Source: Phytoseiulus persimilis
Lineage: Eukaryota; Arthropoda; Arachnida; Mesostigmata; Phytoseiidae
NCBI GenBank assembly: GCA_037576195.1
Contig: CM075101.1
Coordinates: 30,628,001-30,692,000, forward strand
DNA length: 64,000 nucleotides
Direction: 5' to 3'
The notes under the pieces are model-generated. The model had not been told where the DNA came from. It ran no database searches and saw only the letters and a list, made by a program, of their open reading frames with translations. Positions 42,732 through 55,865 of this stretch are shown piece after piece. The translations under genes and the position numbers were made by a program. Numbering within the stretch: position 1 is the first letter of the stretch; every line of letters starts with the position of its first letter.

Positions 42732-43821
42732 TTTGCAATGAAAACAACGTTCGCTTGTTCCATATATCCGAGTCCTTATGACGAGTCACCGGACAATATC
42801 GAAACCAATGGATTCAGGAAGCGTTTCTCTAATGTTCTCGTCGCTTTTTTTCACCGTGCCTCCGACAGAGCTAAGGTCTCAAAAATTCGAACAGATTCCG
42901 AGGCGTGAGGTATTCGGATCAGGAAACGGATCTCCCACTAGATTTGGCCGACGATTCGCATACTCGCCCCGGCATTCCTCTTCATCTGGAACCGCGCCAT
43001 TATCAAAGTGACGTCACGGTCAGAGAAGTTGTTCTCTTCCCAGCGAATAAAGTTTTTCCCCTTGTTCCCTCATCTAGAGGCACATGGTATGGGGGGGAAG
43101 AGCGAGAAGAGGGAAACGTGATTCTTAAATAGACATTAGAACACACAGGAGGTTTTCCTCGGTCTCCACCAGGGGCCGCTCTGCTGTTTCGGGTGGTCGG
43201 CCCCGTGGAAAAGCGAGTCAGTCTCAGACAAGCTCTCGGAGCGTGCAGACCTTCAGGGCCTCTCGCTCTGCTGTTCTCAGCACGTGCGTCGGCCAGCTCG
43301 ACTCTCTCGGTGAATTCGGCGCGATCTGCTGGCCTCGAGTTTCGGCTCACTTTTCATCAGTGCCCTTCGGCTCTTCCGGCTTATTGTGACGTGCTCGCTG
43401 TGTCGGGACGAAAAAGACGAGTCAGTACAGTTGAGCGCCTTCAATGTTGGCTGTGACAATGTCAATACCAATCATGAGTCTCATGAATCTGGTGGAAACG
43501 AAATGAACTCCAATGCGTCGGATACTTGCCGTTCCACGATTCGATTGGTCAACCGCCAGGGAGTGAATGAGTGATGTCATAAGCGGCAAAAGCTGACCAG
43601 CAGATCGAAGAGAAGAAACAGGAAGAAAGACATGCCGCCGACCAAGTTCTGACAGCAAACTCGAGGCGTGCGGTGACAGTACACGTGACCGTTCGTTGTG
43701 CACTATAGAATCACGTGACGAATTCAACTTTATCATGAGTGCTCCACATTCTCAAGACCGATCACCGACAACAAAGCATCGATAATCAGTGAAGTGTCAA
43801 CACTTCGTTAGGACAACAGGA
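42732..43821. other. Intergenic
   Basis: No exon recognised. Contains the promoter region of the small secreted-protein gene at 43822. ORFs on both strands (42778-43011, 43003-43350, 43422-43736) lack motifs and overlap each other. Confidence 0.45.
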
Positions 43822-45072
43822 ATGCCTCATTCCATGATGAATTCGATGTTCTTCACGGTGGCGTTGTGTTTGTTAGCCGCCATATCAATCAACGCCGAGC
43901 AGACCGGTGAGTTCTCGAATGATACAGCTTAGACTTCAGCATTGGATCTCCCTGCGTTCTTCTCTGGCGTGAATCAGGATACGAATCGGTGATAATCGAC
44001 CGCACATGCCAGGCAGCTGTCTTCGTTTCGTTTTCCCGCCTTTCACTTCACTGGTCATCCCCCTCCGCCGTTGCGGATACCGTTGAGATACATAACCGTA
44101 GGAAGTGATACCTGATTCCCGGGCAGATTTGTTCTGAGTGAGTAATGAGGCTGTGCAGCTGTAGACAGCAGCAATGCTTACGGAATGATCTCCACCGAAT
44201 TCGTCAGCCGAGCACACTACAGCGCTCGAGAACTCGGGACCTATAACGATCGCAGGGCTCTTCCCCCAATGCATTCTCTCAAGAAGCCTGAACCATTAGA
44301 GCAGCCTGCATAGGAAGGAGGGAGGACAATGCTCCAAACAAATGAACGCCCGGCGTAAACACGATGTGGAATCGGAGGAGGCGTCAGCGTATCATTTGTC
44401 CGCTTGAGCGTGGTGTCCGATGAGGTACCTGGACCTAAAAATGTGGGCGCACGCCCTCAGTGGGCCACCCACGTAAGGAAGCTCGCTAGGCTCATCATTA
44501 ACATAACTGACGGAGCATAAGTCTGCACGAAGAGCTGAGCGCCACTATTCATCATTCGCTGATGTATCGGGATGTCTTCGGATGCGCTCGTTCAGATTTG
44601 AGACTCAGTCCATACCTCCTCGTGAGATACCCCTCGGTGGATGCTGCTCTCCCCGGAACATCGAGTCGAGAAGAATAATGATTTTCTTCGGACATTTCCG
44701 AATCGATCAATTGCTCGTATCGGCATTCAACTCAACAATGAGCAGACCTTCCGGGCAGTTGTCGGTTCTCGGCCCGTTCCAGGAAAACTCGAGTGTGTGG
44801 GGGTCGAAGTTAATTGCCGAAGGTATGTCCGTCCCATGCTCCCTCGTTGACAACGCTCGCGCAGAGCCGGTAACAAGACGCGAAGGGAAGAAGTGTTCGG
44901 CCGGTGCATCGGCAAAACAGATCTGTACAGGCTAGTTAGACCTCAGTTTAAGAGACCCCTCCCAGCCCCGGAAGATTTCACTGCGCTCAAAGCAACTCAC
45001 GTGGAACTCTGGTCACGTACACGTTGGGCTCAACTTGGAGCGGCGCTGTTCGGCGCAGCCACTCGCATATGA
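43822..45072 (+). CDS. Small secreted protein, 140 residues
   Basis: Three exons, 43822-43906, 44627-44822 and 44931-45072, join with phases 1 and 2 (donors GTGAGT and GTATGT; acceptors TCCTCGTGAG and CTGTACAG). The protein begins with a clear signal peptide (FFTVALCLLAAISINA, cleavage after about residue 25). The mature part of about 115 residues contains two cysteines close together (KLECVGVEVNC), a Pro-rich stretch (RPLPAPEDF) and an amphipathic C-terminus. No family is recognised; a secreted peptide or small binding protein is likely. The acceptor of exon 2 is not strong, so its edge could shift. An ATTAAA at 45117-45122 could serve polyadenylation. It lies 1.2 kb downstream of the silk-like gene on the same strand and is also secreted. 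Confidence 0.5.
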
Positions 45073-48000
45073 GTCCTGTCTGCCTTTCGACGGCCGCTGA
45101 GAAAAGCATCAAATTAATTAAACGTCTGACGCAACAAATGTACCCAACCGGGAGCGCAAACCATAAGAAACATTGTATACGTGGGAGTGTGAGACGGAAG
45201 GTGGGAAAAGGTTTGTTGTAAGCCGGGCGAAGACGGCATCAGGGAGGCGAGGATCTGGGGAGAGGGTGCCACATTGAGCAGATCGCCTCGCGGTTGCAAC
45301 ATCAACCAGCGGGCCGAGAGGCAAAATCAAGCCGTCATCCACAGAGGGAACACCAGTGAACCCAACCAACAGGCCGACAGCGAGCAACGCAGCGGGCTGC
45401 TCGTGTAATTATTTCCTTCATAAATCATGGGAAAAGAACGTCGAAAAAATAATCTGGGTCGATCCTCGAGTTCAGGGTGCCTCGGTCCTCGCCGAAACCA
45501 ACGTCAGGGCAACCTGGACTCGAAGATGGCGGCGAGAGAACTCGAGAACATCGATGACGACGAAGAACATTGAGCGCGGAAACCTCACCCCGGAAGCAGA
45601 TGATGCAAGCGCTTGGAAACAACGGAGGTTAAGGTATTTTGATCTGATCTCGTCTCCCTGGAGAACTGATTCGTGTTGATAACTGGTTCAGCTCTAGATA
45701 ATCCCAGGTGCCCTCGACCCCGCCGACTAGCCCTTTCCGCTGAAGAAGGTTCTCACTCACGAAGATCGGAGGCTCGTTGTGTCGGAACGATTGCTGCCAA
45801 AACCACCCCGCGGTTGAGCGTTCCCAATCAGCGGTGGAGAACTAACGACAACCTGAAGAGAGGAGCTCAAATTTGGCCAGTATCCGTCATTCTCGCTCTA
45901 TTCTGGCGTGGATCCCAAGTCAGTCAAGCCAGTCTCGTCACTTCAAGTAATGACACGAGATTTTCTTCCGACGGTATCTCACGGAGTCGAAGCCTAAACT
46001 CGAGTCTTCCGTCAGCAGATAAAGTCTCATATCCTGGAGGTAGAGGTTGTTAAGGCGCTTCTGAAGTCGTAGATCAGCCAGTTATGTTATTTATGGCGAC
46101 TCGTTGAGCTCGTAAAGCTGTGTGCTCACGGTAATATTCTCCTCTACAACAACTACTACGCGAAGCAACCGGCCAACTTGTCGTTCGCTTGCCTGCCGTT
46201 GGGAGCTGCCTACCGGGCTTGAAGTTCCTGCATCGAAGCCGAAAGATAACTAGATAATGCCCCCCGTCGCTTTTCACACCACCCATGGGAGGCGTTAGGA
46301 TCAGCAGTGTTTCCACATGTCGTCAGAGCAAGCTTTGCTTTTCATACGAGAGAAAAGTGTCTTCAGTCCCCGGGACTCCGATGTTCCAAACGTGTCGACT
46401 ACATCTCGTACGGACTCTCGCTCTGGCTGCTGTCGGATATGGAGTGCAAGACAAGCGTCCTCATCCCTGGACTTCCCTGCTCGTGAATTATCCCGTGACC
46501 TCACACTCCGTTGCGGAAGCGAGCCGATGAAGGCACTTGAAAATATTACTGCGCGGGGGGAAGACGAACTAACGTTCGATTATTCTTCGTTCCGACATCG
46601 TTAAACATATCTCGTTTGGAATCTCGATTCTCCGTGCAGGGCGGTGAGGGTTTGCCTGTTCTGTCGCCGAGGGCCGGGGACCGGAACCAGGCTGACTCCG
46701 GCCGCGAGATGCCTCTCAAGGAGATCCACTCAGGCCTTTGCGCGTGAGGGCGCGTCCGCGGTGGGAATTACGTCTATCGCGGACGTCTCCGCGGTGGTTC
46801 CTGTGCCTCAAGACGGTGTGGCTGTGGTGTAACATGCAAATCTCCGGAGTGCTTTCCGCGCAGAGCAGTCGACTTGGTTAGACTCGGCTTGGATCTCGTC
46901 TGATTCATGGATCGTGAAATTCGCCTTACTGCCGGACGCGGTCTCCCTCGACCGTAGAGACCTGATGCTTGAATGCATGGAGCGAAAGCTCTCCTCTCGT
47001 TTTCCGTTTTCCTCCCTCCTAATCATACTTTCGTGTCTTCAAAGACGAGGAACCCTCTGCTGGATCCTGAGACGGGATTCCAGGAGTGTTGTATCTCGCG
47101 CAAAGGTGGGCCAGGTCCGTCCGACTCTGTGAGACCCGATGTGATAACGAGCTCTCCTCATCGGTCCAAATTACCTGCGATGCCCCTTCAGCTGCTTTAC
47201 CTTCCGCACTTCCGCCCGCTATCTTCCTCTCACTCGATCCGCCCTCATACTCATAATATCATGAGTCACTCACGCGTTACCACGCGGAAGGAAGCCGAAA
47301 TCCATCGATGACGTTGACTTGCCATGTCGCTCGCGGAAAGTCGCATTCGCCGAGCTAGAGTCCGGATGGATGAGAGAATTTCGAGAAACTGTGGAGCTCA
47401 TTCCTTGAGGGGGATGGCGTCACTGACACTGGGCCCACAGCACAGCAGTTCGAAAGAGAGAAGTCTCCAACCTTCGCGCGAGTTGGAACCTCTTTCGCGC
47501 GGTAATTTCACAAGGGGTCCGAGGTCAGGAAGGCGTTCGCTGGTTGAGGCGTTGACGGCTGCCATCAAGGTGCTGGAGCTCATCCTCAGGAGAACAATCA
47601 GTCGTGTGGTTCTGTGGGAAGTTCGCAGCGGCAGGCTGTCAAGAGAAATTTCGGGCGAGAGATGATGATGAGGTCAAACTCGGTGGCAACTCGCTTACCC
47701 CGGAGGAAGTTTGGCATCGGCCTCGAACGGCAGGCATCACGGACGCGACGACGCGGCGGTGAGGCACTTATGTTGATGATGGCGAACATTCTTTCTACTT
47801 CAGGCTTTCGGGGAACTACCGGACGGATAGGCAGAAACGAGGGCTCGTGGAGGAGGAACGGGATATGGGAAATAGATTATAGACGTTCTCGTTAACTCGT
47901 CCGCCAGACGGCGAGCCAGCGAGTCACTCAGTCAGTTAGTTTCGAAAGCAGGCCGTGGGAAGAAGCGCACATGGAAGGGAGGTGACAGAGGGCAAAGCCA

Positions 48001-50627
48001 AGGACGGCGTATTTCCCGTTATCATGAGCGTCAGCTCCTTCCAGAAGCGTGTATACGGTGGCGGTTCTTTCGGATGAGAGAACTTCCTTCATTCCTACCT
48101 CCTCTGCCCTCGCCCTTCCTTTCAATTCTCCGTCGGTCTGTCAATCGTTCGCTTACCAAGCTGGCCCGTAGATCCGTCCGTTCGTCGTGCATTGTATGCG
48201 CCGTGGGCTCCTCTGCTCCTCGCCCATCCCCCCGTCATCTAGCAGGTAGAACCTGGAGAGACTGAACAGCCCAGTCGGCTGTATATTCACATTGAGCATG
48301 TAAGGAGAGGTCCTCGCCTCATCGTCAGACTGAAGTCAACCCGTGCCTCTCCTACGTCACAATATCCCAGTTTGCGTCACCCCCCGAGATTTTCTCTCGA
48401 CCGGCGTTGAAGCGAGCCTAGTGGGGGTACTCGCTGCCGCTGAGGAGAGGAAATATTTTAACGATTCGGCTGTCGATCGTTGAAGGATTCTGGGCATTCT
48501 CTCGTTACGGCAACCACGAAGACGGAAGTTTGTGTAATTGGGTGCATGCGTAGTCGAGAGCCGTCACGCAGGCAAGCTAGTTCCTCCTCTTCGGCAGTGT
48601 CGCACCAGCCGCATCACGTTGCGCGATGAGAGTGAGGCACGTCGTTATCAATGATCGGATTGGTGGGAAGCAGAGCGTTGTCGCGTTCGAAGGTTCAGTC
48701 GGAGCGGGCGCAAAAGAGCGCCATGCGAAATTCCGGAGGGAGTCGATCGAGCTCGCCCACGTGCGTTCTGTTTCATTCACCGATATCAAACACCGTGTGC
48801 CTTCCTCGTGCCTTCCGGGTTTCGAAAAACGAATAATCAAGGATTCTATTGAGTTGATATTCTCGGTTTTTCATCAGAAGAGTCATTGGCGGAACGAGAC
48901 TGCACAAAATCTTTTGGAAATCGGCTGATTCCGCGATCGTGAGGGAGATAGGGAAGCTTCGAGGGAACTACCGTCCCACTCACTGAGATCGGCGGCCTCG
49001 GATGTCGCGAAGAGATCTGTATAATCCGAAGCCGTCGCTCTGAGAGCATTTGAATGCCTTCTTGGGTGTCGCAACGCTAGAGATCTCTACAATTCACTTC
49101 TGAACGCCCGTAGACTTGCAGTGAAACGATCTCGCTCATGGAATGAGCCGAGAGATAGCGCTCCCAACCCAGGAATGATGACTCCAGAGTCTTTATCAGA
49201 TTTTAGATCCCGAACAGCTCCGTTGAGGGGGAGAACAACACTGGTCCGAGTAACTTCCGTCAGTGAGCAGTGACCACGGAACCACCGTGCTCCTTGCCGC
49301 GGCATGATGATGTTGGTATTCAGCTTCCGGAGTGCAGACATTGAAGGGAAGAAGGTATGAGCTTCAACTGTATGGCCAGGGAGGTAATATCACGAACAGT
49401 CAAGCGAGACTTTCCTTCCATGTAAGCGGCAAAACGGGAGTCGTGTACAGTGAGTCCGAGCGATTCTCGAGCGAGACATTGGGCCTTGTTCGGGGCCAAA
49501 TGTGTCTCAACTCAGGGAGGCTGGTTCTTATTCCTTAATCTCTCATTTTCCGAACTCGGGCCGGGTTTCTAACGTTGGGGGGAGGTGTGGGGAGACGTAA
49601 AACGGTCACAACGGCACCACTCCGGAAGGGGACAGAGCAACACACGGCTATGATGATAACGATGAGCTTTATAATGGACACATGAATCAAAGGTGTTCTA
49701 TGGGGCGCAACGGTCGGCTGGCCTCGCTACTGAATATGTCACTGAGTGAGCAGCATGGCGAGCTCTCCTTGATGTACCTAGTAAAGTTTCTCCGATCCAC
49801 TCCGCAATCAGCGTAGATTTTCTAGGAGCTCCGAGCGGACGAGATGCTTGAACCGTCTCGCAACGACGCAAACATCTCAAGGTTCTGAATCAGTCAGCGC
49901 TCAGTTCTCAAAACGCGGATTCCGGAGAAGCCTCTGCTCTTTGGCAATCGCACAGAATTGACTCAACGATACGCACCAAGGCCGAGTGAGTCCGCGCTTC
50001 TCATTAACATGATTTCGGAATACTTATTTTGATGGCGAGAAGCCGAATTGTTCCGAAATTTCGGTTTCCGGCGATCGGAACTTCGATCATAGTCACAGCC
50101 CCCTGAGATTTTGCGGCCTCATTCCGCTGTTACTGATTGGACGAGGGTTCCAAGCGTTATCTTATGTTGTTGGCAAATGAACCAAACGTTGGCGAGTAAA
50201 TGAGACGCGGAAGACCGCGACGATCAGGTTCGCGTCAAGAAATACGATTGCTGGCAGAGTGAGTATGATTGTATGCATAATAAAACGACTCCGTCATGTT
50301 CATATTTTAGACGATCTGGGCGTCTTCGTCAGATGAGACCGACTGCGTACTCGTCATCGTCATCGCTAGGCTTTGGACTCGACAAGAACGACAGCAGAGA
50401 AAGAAAACCACGCTCAGACTACGTAGTTTTTCCCGAATAGGCCGAAATGCCGTGCATAATGATCATTGTCGATCCCTTGAGAGAGCTTCTCAATTGGTTC
50501 ATCATGGGAGACAGCCTGACTGTCCTTGGAGAAACGATGGAAATGGAGCAACGGGCTCCTTGTTGACCTCCAGGAAGCCTTGTTTTTCCCCGCACGTTGA
50601 GAATGTTATCGCAAACAGCGTATCGCT
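45073..50627. other. Long stretch with no firm gene
   Basis: I scanned both strands for splice-bounded conserved blocks and found none I trust. Weak candidates are a minus-strand donor GTGAGTG at 45757-45763 after a 33-bp block; a minus-strand start-like block at 47277-47330 (MASQRHRWISASFRVV, donor GTGAGTG); a plus ORF 48626-48928 of 100 residues with plausible composition (VVAFEGSVGAGAKERHAKF) but no domain; and a plus ORF ending in GEDELTFDY at 46317-46604. It may be intronic or intergenic. Confidence 0.35.
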
Positions 50628-51069
50628 CTACTCATCGTGTCTTCTTCGTCGAGTTGTACTCTCAAAACCCCCCGGAATCAACGCGTTGAGTTGATGCTCG
50701 GGTTCGAAAGCCTCTGTTCGGCTGATTGAAGCCACCATCGACGCGAACCCCTCGCCAACGCCAGACGACTTTCCTTCAACACTCGCGGCAGCCTTTCGGC
50801 GGCTGACCCGGGAGTTACAGAGCTGCGAATACGTAACTAGGATCACGACTCGCAAGCCAGTCAGCTCCAGCCCCGATGCAATCGAATTTCGAGTTCTCTC
50901 GAGCGAGCGCCGCTCGTCTGCATCTCGAATCGATCGAATCAAGTCGCACAGTTTGTGGAACCAGCGGACGATGAAAAAATTCAATTTCATGCAGCTGAAC
51001 CTCTCCGAGGTCATTCTCATGGTTATACATACATGCAAAATGACCGAGCCGATGTTCCACACCTGTCGT
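50628..51069 (-). CDS. Possible exon, unidentified (minus)
   Basis: After an acceptor (CCTCACGACAG at about 51062) a 144-codon frame is open to a stop at 50628, beginning VWNIGSVILHVC and including WFHKLCDLIRSIRDADERRS and ISRTEAFEPEHQLNALIPGG. A second frame over 50815-51062 is also open with plausible composition. The first has the higher GC at third codon positions, as in the certain genes here. It starts in phase 0 and could follow the exon at 52220-52351. Function unknown. Confidence 0.3.
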
Positions 51070-52219
51070 GAGGATTACCATTGAGAGAGTTTGGTGAGCC
51101 CACTAACAGCTCTGAGCCGGATGATTGTGGACCTCAAAGTTCTCTTGTTTGTCTGACAGCTTTTCTCACTTTACTCCAAGGTGTGAGAGAGCGTAACTTG
51201 AATCCGCGCCCGTGACGGAGCAATTATGGTCGACCAAGGAGCAACCAGTCGTTCCGGGGGATCTGAGACCTTGTTTCTGCGGATGAGCTCACAGGCTGAT
51301 GTCCCAATCGCGTGAATCACATTTGAGCCAAGTACAAGGCGGACATTCTATGCGGCAAACCGGCTCGTGAGGCCTGGAATTCGGCTACGGACGCCGAAGT
51401 GAACGAACTCGAGAGATTCTCGAGCGGATCGGGGACGAGAGCCGTGGACTGCTCATCTCTCTATATGTCCCGCAGCATTGGTTGCAGTCGTTGCGTCTGG
51501 AACGGACCATCGACGGAGGAGTTTCCGGGGGACTCGAAAACCCAGCCGCCCAGGAGTTCGGCCGTTTGAAGAAATCCGTCCGTCAAGAAACGTTTGAGGT
51601 CGCTCCAGACCCGAGCTTCCCCTCTGCGTAAAGCGGAGCAGACAGTTGTGAAGTGAGCAACGTACTCGCGTTCCCGCCACGAAGTCCGCTGGAATGCACA
51701 ACGATCGGATGAGCGTCTCGGGAGCTCCCCGAACAGACAGACGGCAGCTTCTCAGAAGCGGTTCGAAATTCCGATGCGCGCGTTCTGCCCCCACGCGTGC
51801 CCCTCACTTCCTTGAGTTTCGCTCCTATCGTTCCCTTGAACTTTTTCTCGGACCCAGATCCCCACTAATTCTCCTCTCCGTACGCCCTGAGAACCCGAGT
51901 TGTTCGTTGCTCCTTCTTTCGGTGGTTTCGTTCGCGCTCCCCTCAGAATTATTCTGCTCGCTACCGCTTTGCATCACACAGCGTTTCGCGAATCCTTCAC
52001 GGCAACGGATGTAATGACGCTTCGGTATGATGCGCACCGTTTCTCCATTGCCTGGTTCGACAGTTTTCGAGAGATCAGCCCAGAGCCTGAACTCGGTACT
52101 CTTGCCTGGGCAACTCGGAGGGAAGCGTCGCAACGATCCCGATCAGGCTTTGTCGGAATGCGAGGAAACACGTGGAGAGATCCAATCAGAATCCACCTCA
52201 GAAGGATTGTTTTGTTTAC

Positions 52220-55200
52220 GAGGCTGCCTGAACCGGAGTCCCCGGACGAGGTTCGCGCCCAGTCGATGTCGCTTTCCGTCATTCGTGAAGAATTTCGTCT
52301 GACAAAAGAACCTCCATCGAGTGCTTCGTAATCGTTGCTCGCATTCGGCGACTGGAGGATTACCAGCAGCGACGGATTTGTGTCGACTTGTTGGTTAACA
52401 GCGTTGTAACTCGGGTCTCTCGGCAGACGTCTTCGTCCCACCGGAACCAGCGGCGCTCAGTCGCCACTCGAGGGAAAAGTACCAGGCGCATGAACGAAAG
52501 ATGCTCGCCCAAATCTCGTCCTGGAAAAGGCGTTCCGCGCCGAACATCTCCCCAATCGGAACGAACTCACATGAGAGCAGCTGGAAAACCCATGTCAAGC
52601 ACTACTGACTATGCGATGAGTCCGCCGATCAAGCTCGGCCAAATAGACCTGGGCTCCGGCATGGCTCCATGCGCTCGCAGGCGGAGCTCGCGGTGATGGC
52701 CACTCATGGCTCCTGGCGGAGACCGATAGCTAAATTTATTCCCAATCTTGTTGTCTGACGGAGCAAGGTCCGGTAAGCGACCGCCCGACACATCGTTCGA
52801 GAAGGTTCGGGAAGAAACAGTGACGCAGCCCAGCCGCTATGCTAATATAAGACGCTCTGCGCATGTCGCACGCAGGTGTTGGCAGTTGCGCTCAGCTGCC
52901 GGATAAGAAGCTTTGGCTTTTCGCGTCGATACGGGCGAGCTGGTGCTCTAAATATGCTCTCCGCAAGGGGCTGCAAAGTGAGATCTTCTCCAGGCAGTGG
53001 CCCTGCATGGGCAATGGATTCGAGTTCTATTCATCCAGAGCGGCTGGAGATGTCCAACAGGGAGGAAGCTCTGGACGGGCTGAAGACAAAACAGTTCTAC
53101 TATCCACAATTCTAGAGATGAAACACTGCTTCCAGTTGCCTCATTTACGGGACGGGGTTCGTCTTGGGGCCTCGCAACGATTCGCCGAAGCAAAAAAAAA
53201 GTCATAACTGAGGCCCACCCTCGGGCGAAACGTGTCTGATTCCGGTCGGGAGGTTCGCAGCAGAGACCATTCGGTCAGGGGAAACAAACACCATCTGTTC
53301 CCCGACTGCTGGCCTCCCAGCCGGGAACTTGCAACGTGCTCGTTCGGACTGGTGGAGGTTCGCGAGCCGACTCGCTGGACGTCGGTCGGTCCCTCGGCCG
53401 GACGTAAGACTGCCTCGACCGCTAATTGCGAATTAAGTGTCTATGCAGCCGCCTCTCTGATATAGATTCCCGACTGGTTCTACAGCAAGACAAGCTGAGA
53501 GAACACCCTCCTCTAAGAGGGAACAACTTTGTACAGCAGACGAGATCGTTACCTAGCGCTCGCACGGCGAGCGTTCGAACAGGAGCGGCGTAAGGTGTCG
53601 TCATCATCGTTACACCCATGGAGACTTCTACAGCAACATCTGGATTCAAAACAAGTCGCCCCAAGTCTGGCGGCGAAAAGTCACCACCTCGGGATTCGAA
53701 CGACGAGATTTCGTTTCCGAGGTTCTCCCGCTTCTCGCGATAATGAATCATATCGGAGGCTCCGACGGATTTCGACTACCGTAAGGATTTACGAATGGCA
53801 TCAGGAACCACTCTCCTACTTCGCACTCTCTTGCTGTCGGCCTGACATGGAGTCAGTTTGTCAACAGACCCAATCGCACTCAGACGCACACGATTCCGAA
53901 GAAACTTCTGCGAGAAAATTCGCTCAAGTCGAGCCCGAGTTCGTCCCAGGTCGGCATCCGCCTCTCCGGCAGTGAAGGCTGTGAGTTGCGTCTTCACAGG
54001 TGGCATGTATGTCAAGTCAGGAGCCGACTTGAAACGCCAACTTTCTCCCTTCCGTTCGGTGTGCCTCTTTTATATTTTCCAACCTCTCCGTGTTTGTCGC
54101 CTCCTTCCCTCGACCGGAGCGGGCTTCTGAGTTGTTTTACCGGAATTCCTCGTCCGCCCTCTCCCAGAGCCTTGTTCCGGCGGCTATTCAGAGAAGAACC
54201 ACGAGAATGTTTCCTCCATCCAGCGCTGCGGGAATTCCATCCGCATCATCCCGCGCTCTCCACAATCCTTGCGGAGCGGGTGTGCTAATCGCTGACTCAG
54301 CTTCGAGCTCTCCGAGAGGAGAAATTTCGTCGGAGGTATTGACGGGAAGTTCTTTTTGTGAAACACGCGGAAATGTTTCGAGCAGATGAGAATCTCCACG
54401 GGTCCAGCTCTTGTCAGAGCCGGGCGCCACTTCGTCGATTGGTTTCCTCCCTACTCACAGTCCGCTCGGTGGTTGGCTGGTGTATTACGAAACCTCCGAA
54501 TCCGTGAAACTCCGCAGAATGTGGGGAAGTCCTCGTCTCTCGGAATTCCGAAATACTCTCCTGTCAAAAGGAGGGAAAAGATGCTGGGTTCAAACGAGGA
54601 CCGACGTAGTCTCAGGAGGCTCCGAGTCATGTTTTTGAAATTATCCGAGGGACGACGACCGCCGGCCTGCTGACATCTTTATAGAAGCAGGACATCAAGC
54701 CCGAAACGGGTTCAAAATCGACTCAACTATTGGAAAATGGCAGGATCTGCAAGAAGAGTATCTTGCGACATGTCGAGACAGGGCGAGGAATTCAGCTCCG
54801 CCCGCTCCTCTTCACTGAGCTTTGGTCCAATTCCAGGGGTTCTCGGTGAATTGAACTTGCAGGTTTTTCTTGATGCTGATGATTGAAGGCGGTGATCATC
54901 GATTCCGTCCACTTGATTGCCCCGTGCAGATTGCTCCGCTAGCTGGATGAAATTTATCGAAGATGCAATAGTGATCCATCTCCGGTGGAAAGTTTGCTTG
55001 CAATACCTCCACGCCGAAATGGCTTTCCAACAATTCTCGCTCATCTCCGCCAATCGTCCTCGCAATCCCGCTGAGTTTGTCTTCTTTCTCGGCGGCGCCT
55101 ACCAAATCGTTGCTGAAAAGGCCTGAACGCTTCTAAGACAAAATGCCCGATATTATCAAGATATGCATTACGGGCTCCTCGCAGCAGCAACCAGGACAGG

Positions 55201-55865
55201 AAAATAGCGAGACATATCGCCGACAGTACCATTCGGTCGGAGCGTTTGGGCCCATAGCTCGTCAGGGAGCCCTAGCGTAAAAGGCGCCAAGAAGTATGGA
55301 GACCACTCGCACTCAACCCTTTCCGAGGAAATACCCCCTCAGACTCTGGACTTTGAGTTGGAATCGTAGGCGGTAGGTCTTCGTCCGTGATCTCGCGAGC
55401 CGGCTGACTCCTTGGAACTTTTTTTCCCCGTTTCCCTCCACCCCCTCTCCCCGATTAGTTTCAACGACCGAGGCGACAAGAGAGCTCTGGCCAAGCGAGC
55501 GAGCGACTATCGACTTCCTCCTTGCCGTCATTGTCAACGACGCGTCGCTGCTGTCTCTGTCGTTGAAGTGGCAAGTGAGCGATTCTGTCCCTCCAAGAGT
55601 CCCGTCCGCGTCCGTCTGAGTGTGGGGCTGAGACCGTGCAGGCACGACCACGACGGAACGATGCGAGCGGAACGATGAAGAAGAACGAGCGAACGACGGC
55701 AAGAATATTGACGTGGCCTCCCATTTCTCGTTTTCTTCCGCTCATCGTCGTGATCGTCGTCTTCGCTGTCAACGGCGCTTCTATCCGTCCCATTTTCGCC
55801 GCCAATGTTTAAGATCACTCACTTGCTTCTGCTGTCGCTCCCTCGTTTCCATCGTTCTGAGCCAT
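52220..55865 (-). CDS. Unidentified gene, N-terminal exons (minus)
   Basis: Exons: 55823-55865 (ATG at 55865, MAQNDGNEGATAEA, donor GTGAGTG), 55172-55271 (acceptor TTTTACGCTAG, donor GTAATG), 55007-55112 (acceptor CCTTTTCAG, donor GTATTG) and probably 52220-52351 (acceptor AATCCTCCAG, donor GTAAAC). Phases agree throughout (1, 2, 0, 0). The encoded N-terminus of about 127 residues is acidic and soluble: LPDELWAQTLRPNGTVGDMS, then AEKEDKLSGIARTIGGDERE, then a Ser-rich segment (RRNSSRMTESDIDWARTSSG) that looks like a phosphorylation target. No signal peptide and no domain I recognise. The 59-bp second intron is short but in range. The 3' end is not established; 50628-51069 is one candidate. Confidence 0.5.
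54461..54638 (+). CDS. Isolated exon-like block (plus), unidentified
   Basis: A strong acceptor (GGTTTCCTCCCTACTCACAG) is followed by an open frame to a stop at 54638, with GGWLVYYETSESVKLRRMWG and RCWVQTRTDVVSGG. The opposite strand is also partly open and has a GTGAGT donor at the same place. It lies in an intron of the minus-strand gene; no partner exon found. Confidence 0.25.

Noticed and set aside
46317..46604. Plus ORF ending GEDELTFDYSSF, resembling the end of a SET methyltransferase domain (GEELTFDY)
   Set aside because: No upstream SET motifs (NHS, zinc-binding Cys), no splice support, and the rest of the ORF is Ser/Arg-rich.
53670..53720. B-box-like GGGATTCGAACG (also near 58386)
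   Set aside because: No matching A-box or acceptor stem could be found on either strand.
54896..55105. Longer read-through of the 55.1-kb exon to a stop (VLQANFPPEMDHYC and on)
   Set aside because: Plausible composition, but the GTATTG donor at 55006 and the phase-matched exon at 52351 explain the gene better; kept only as an alternative.
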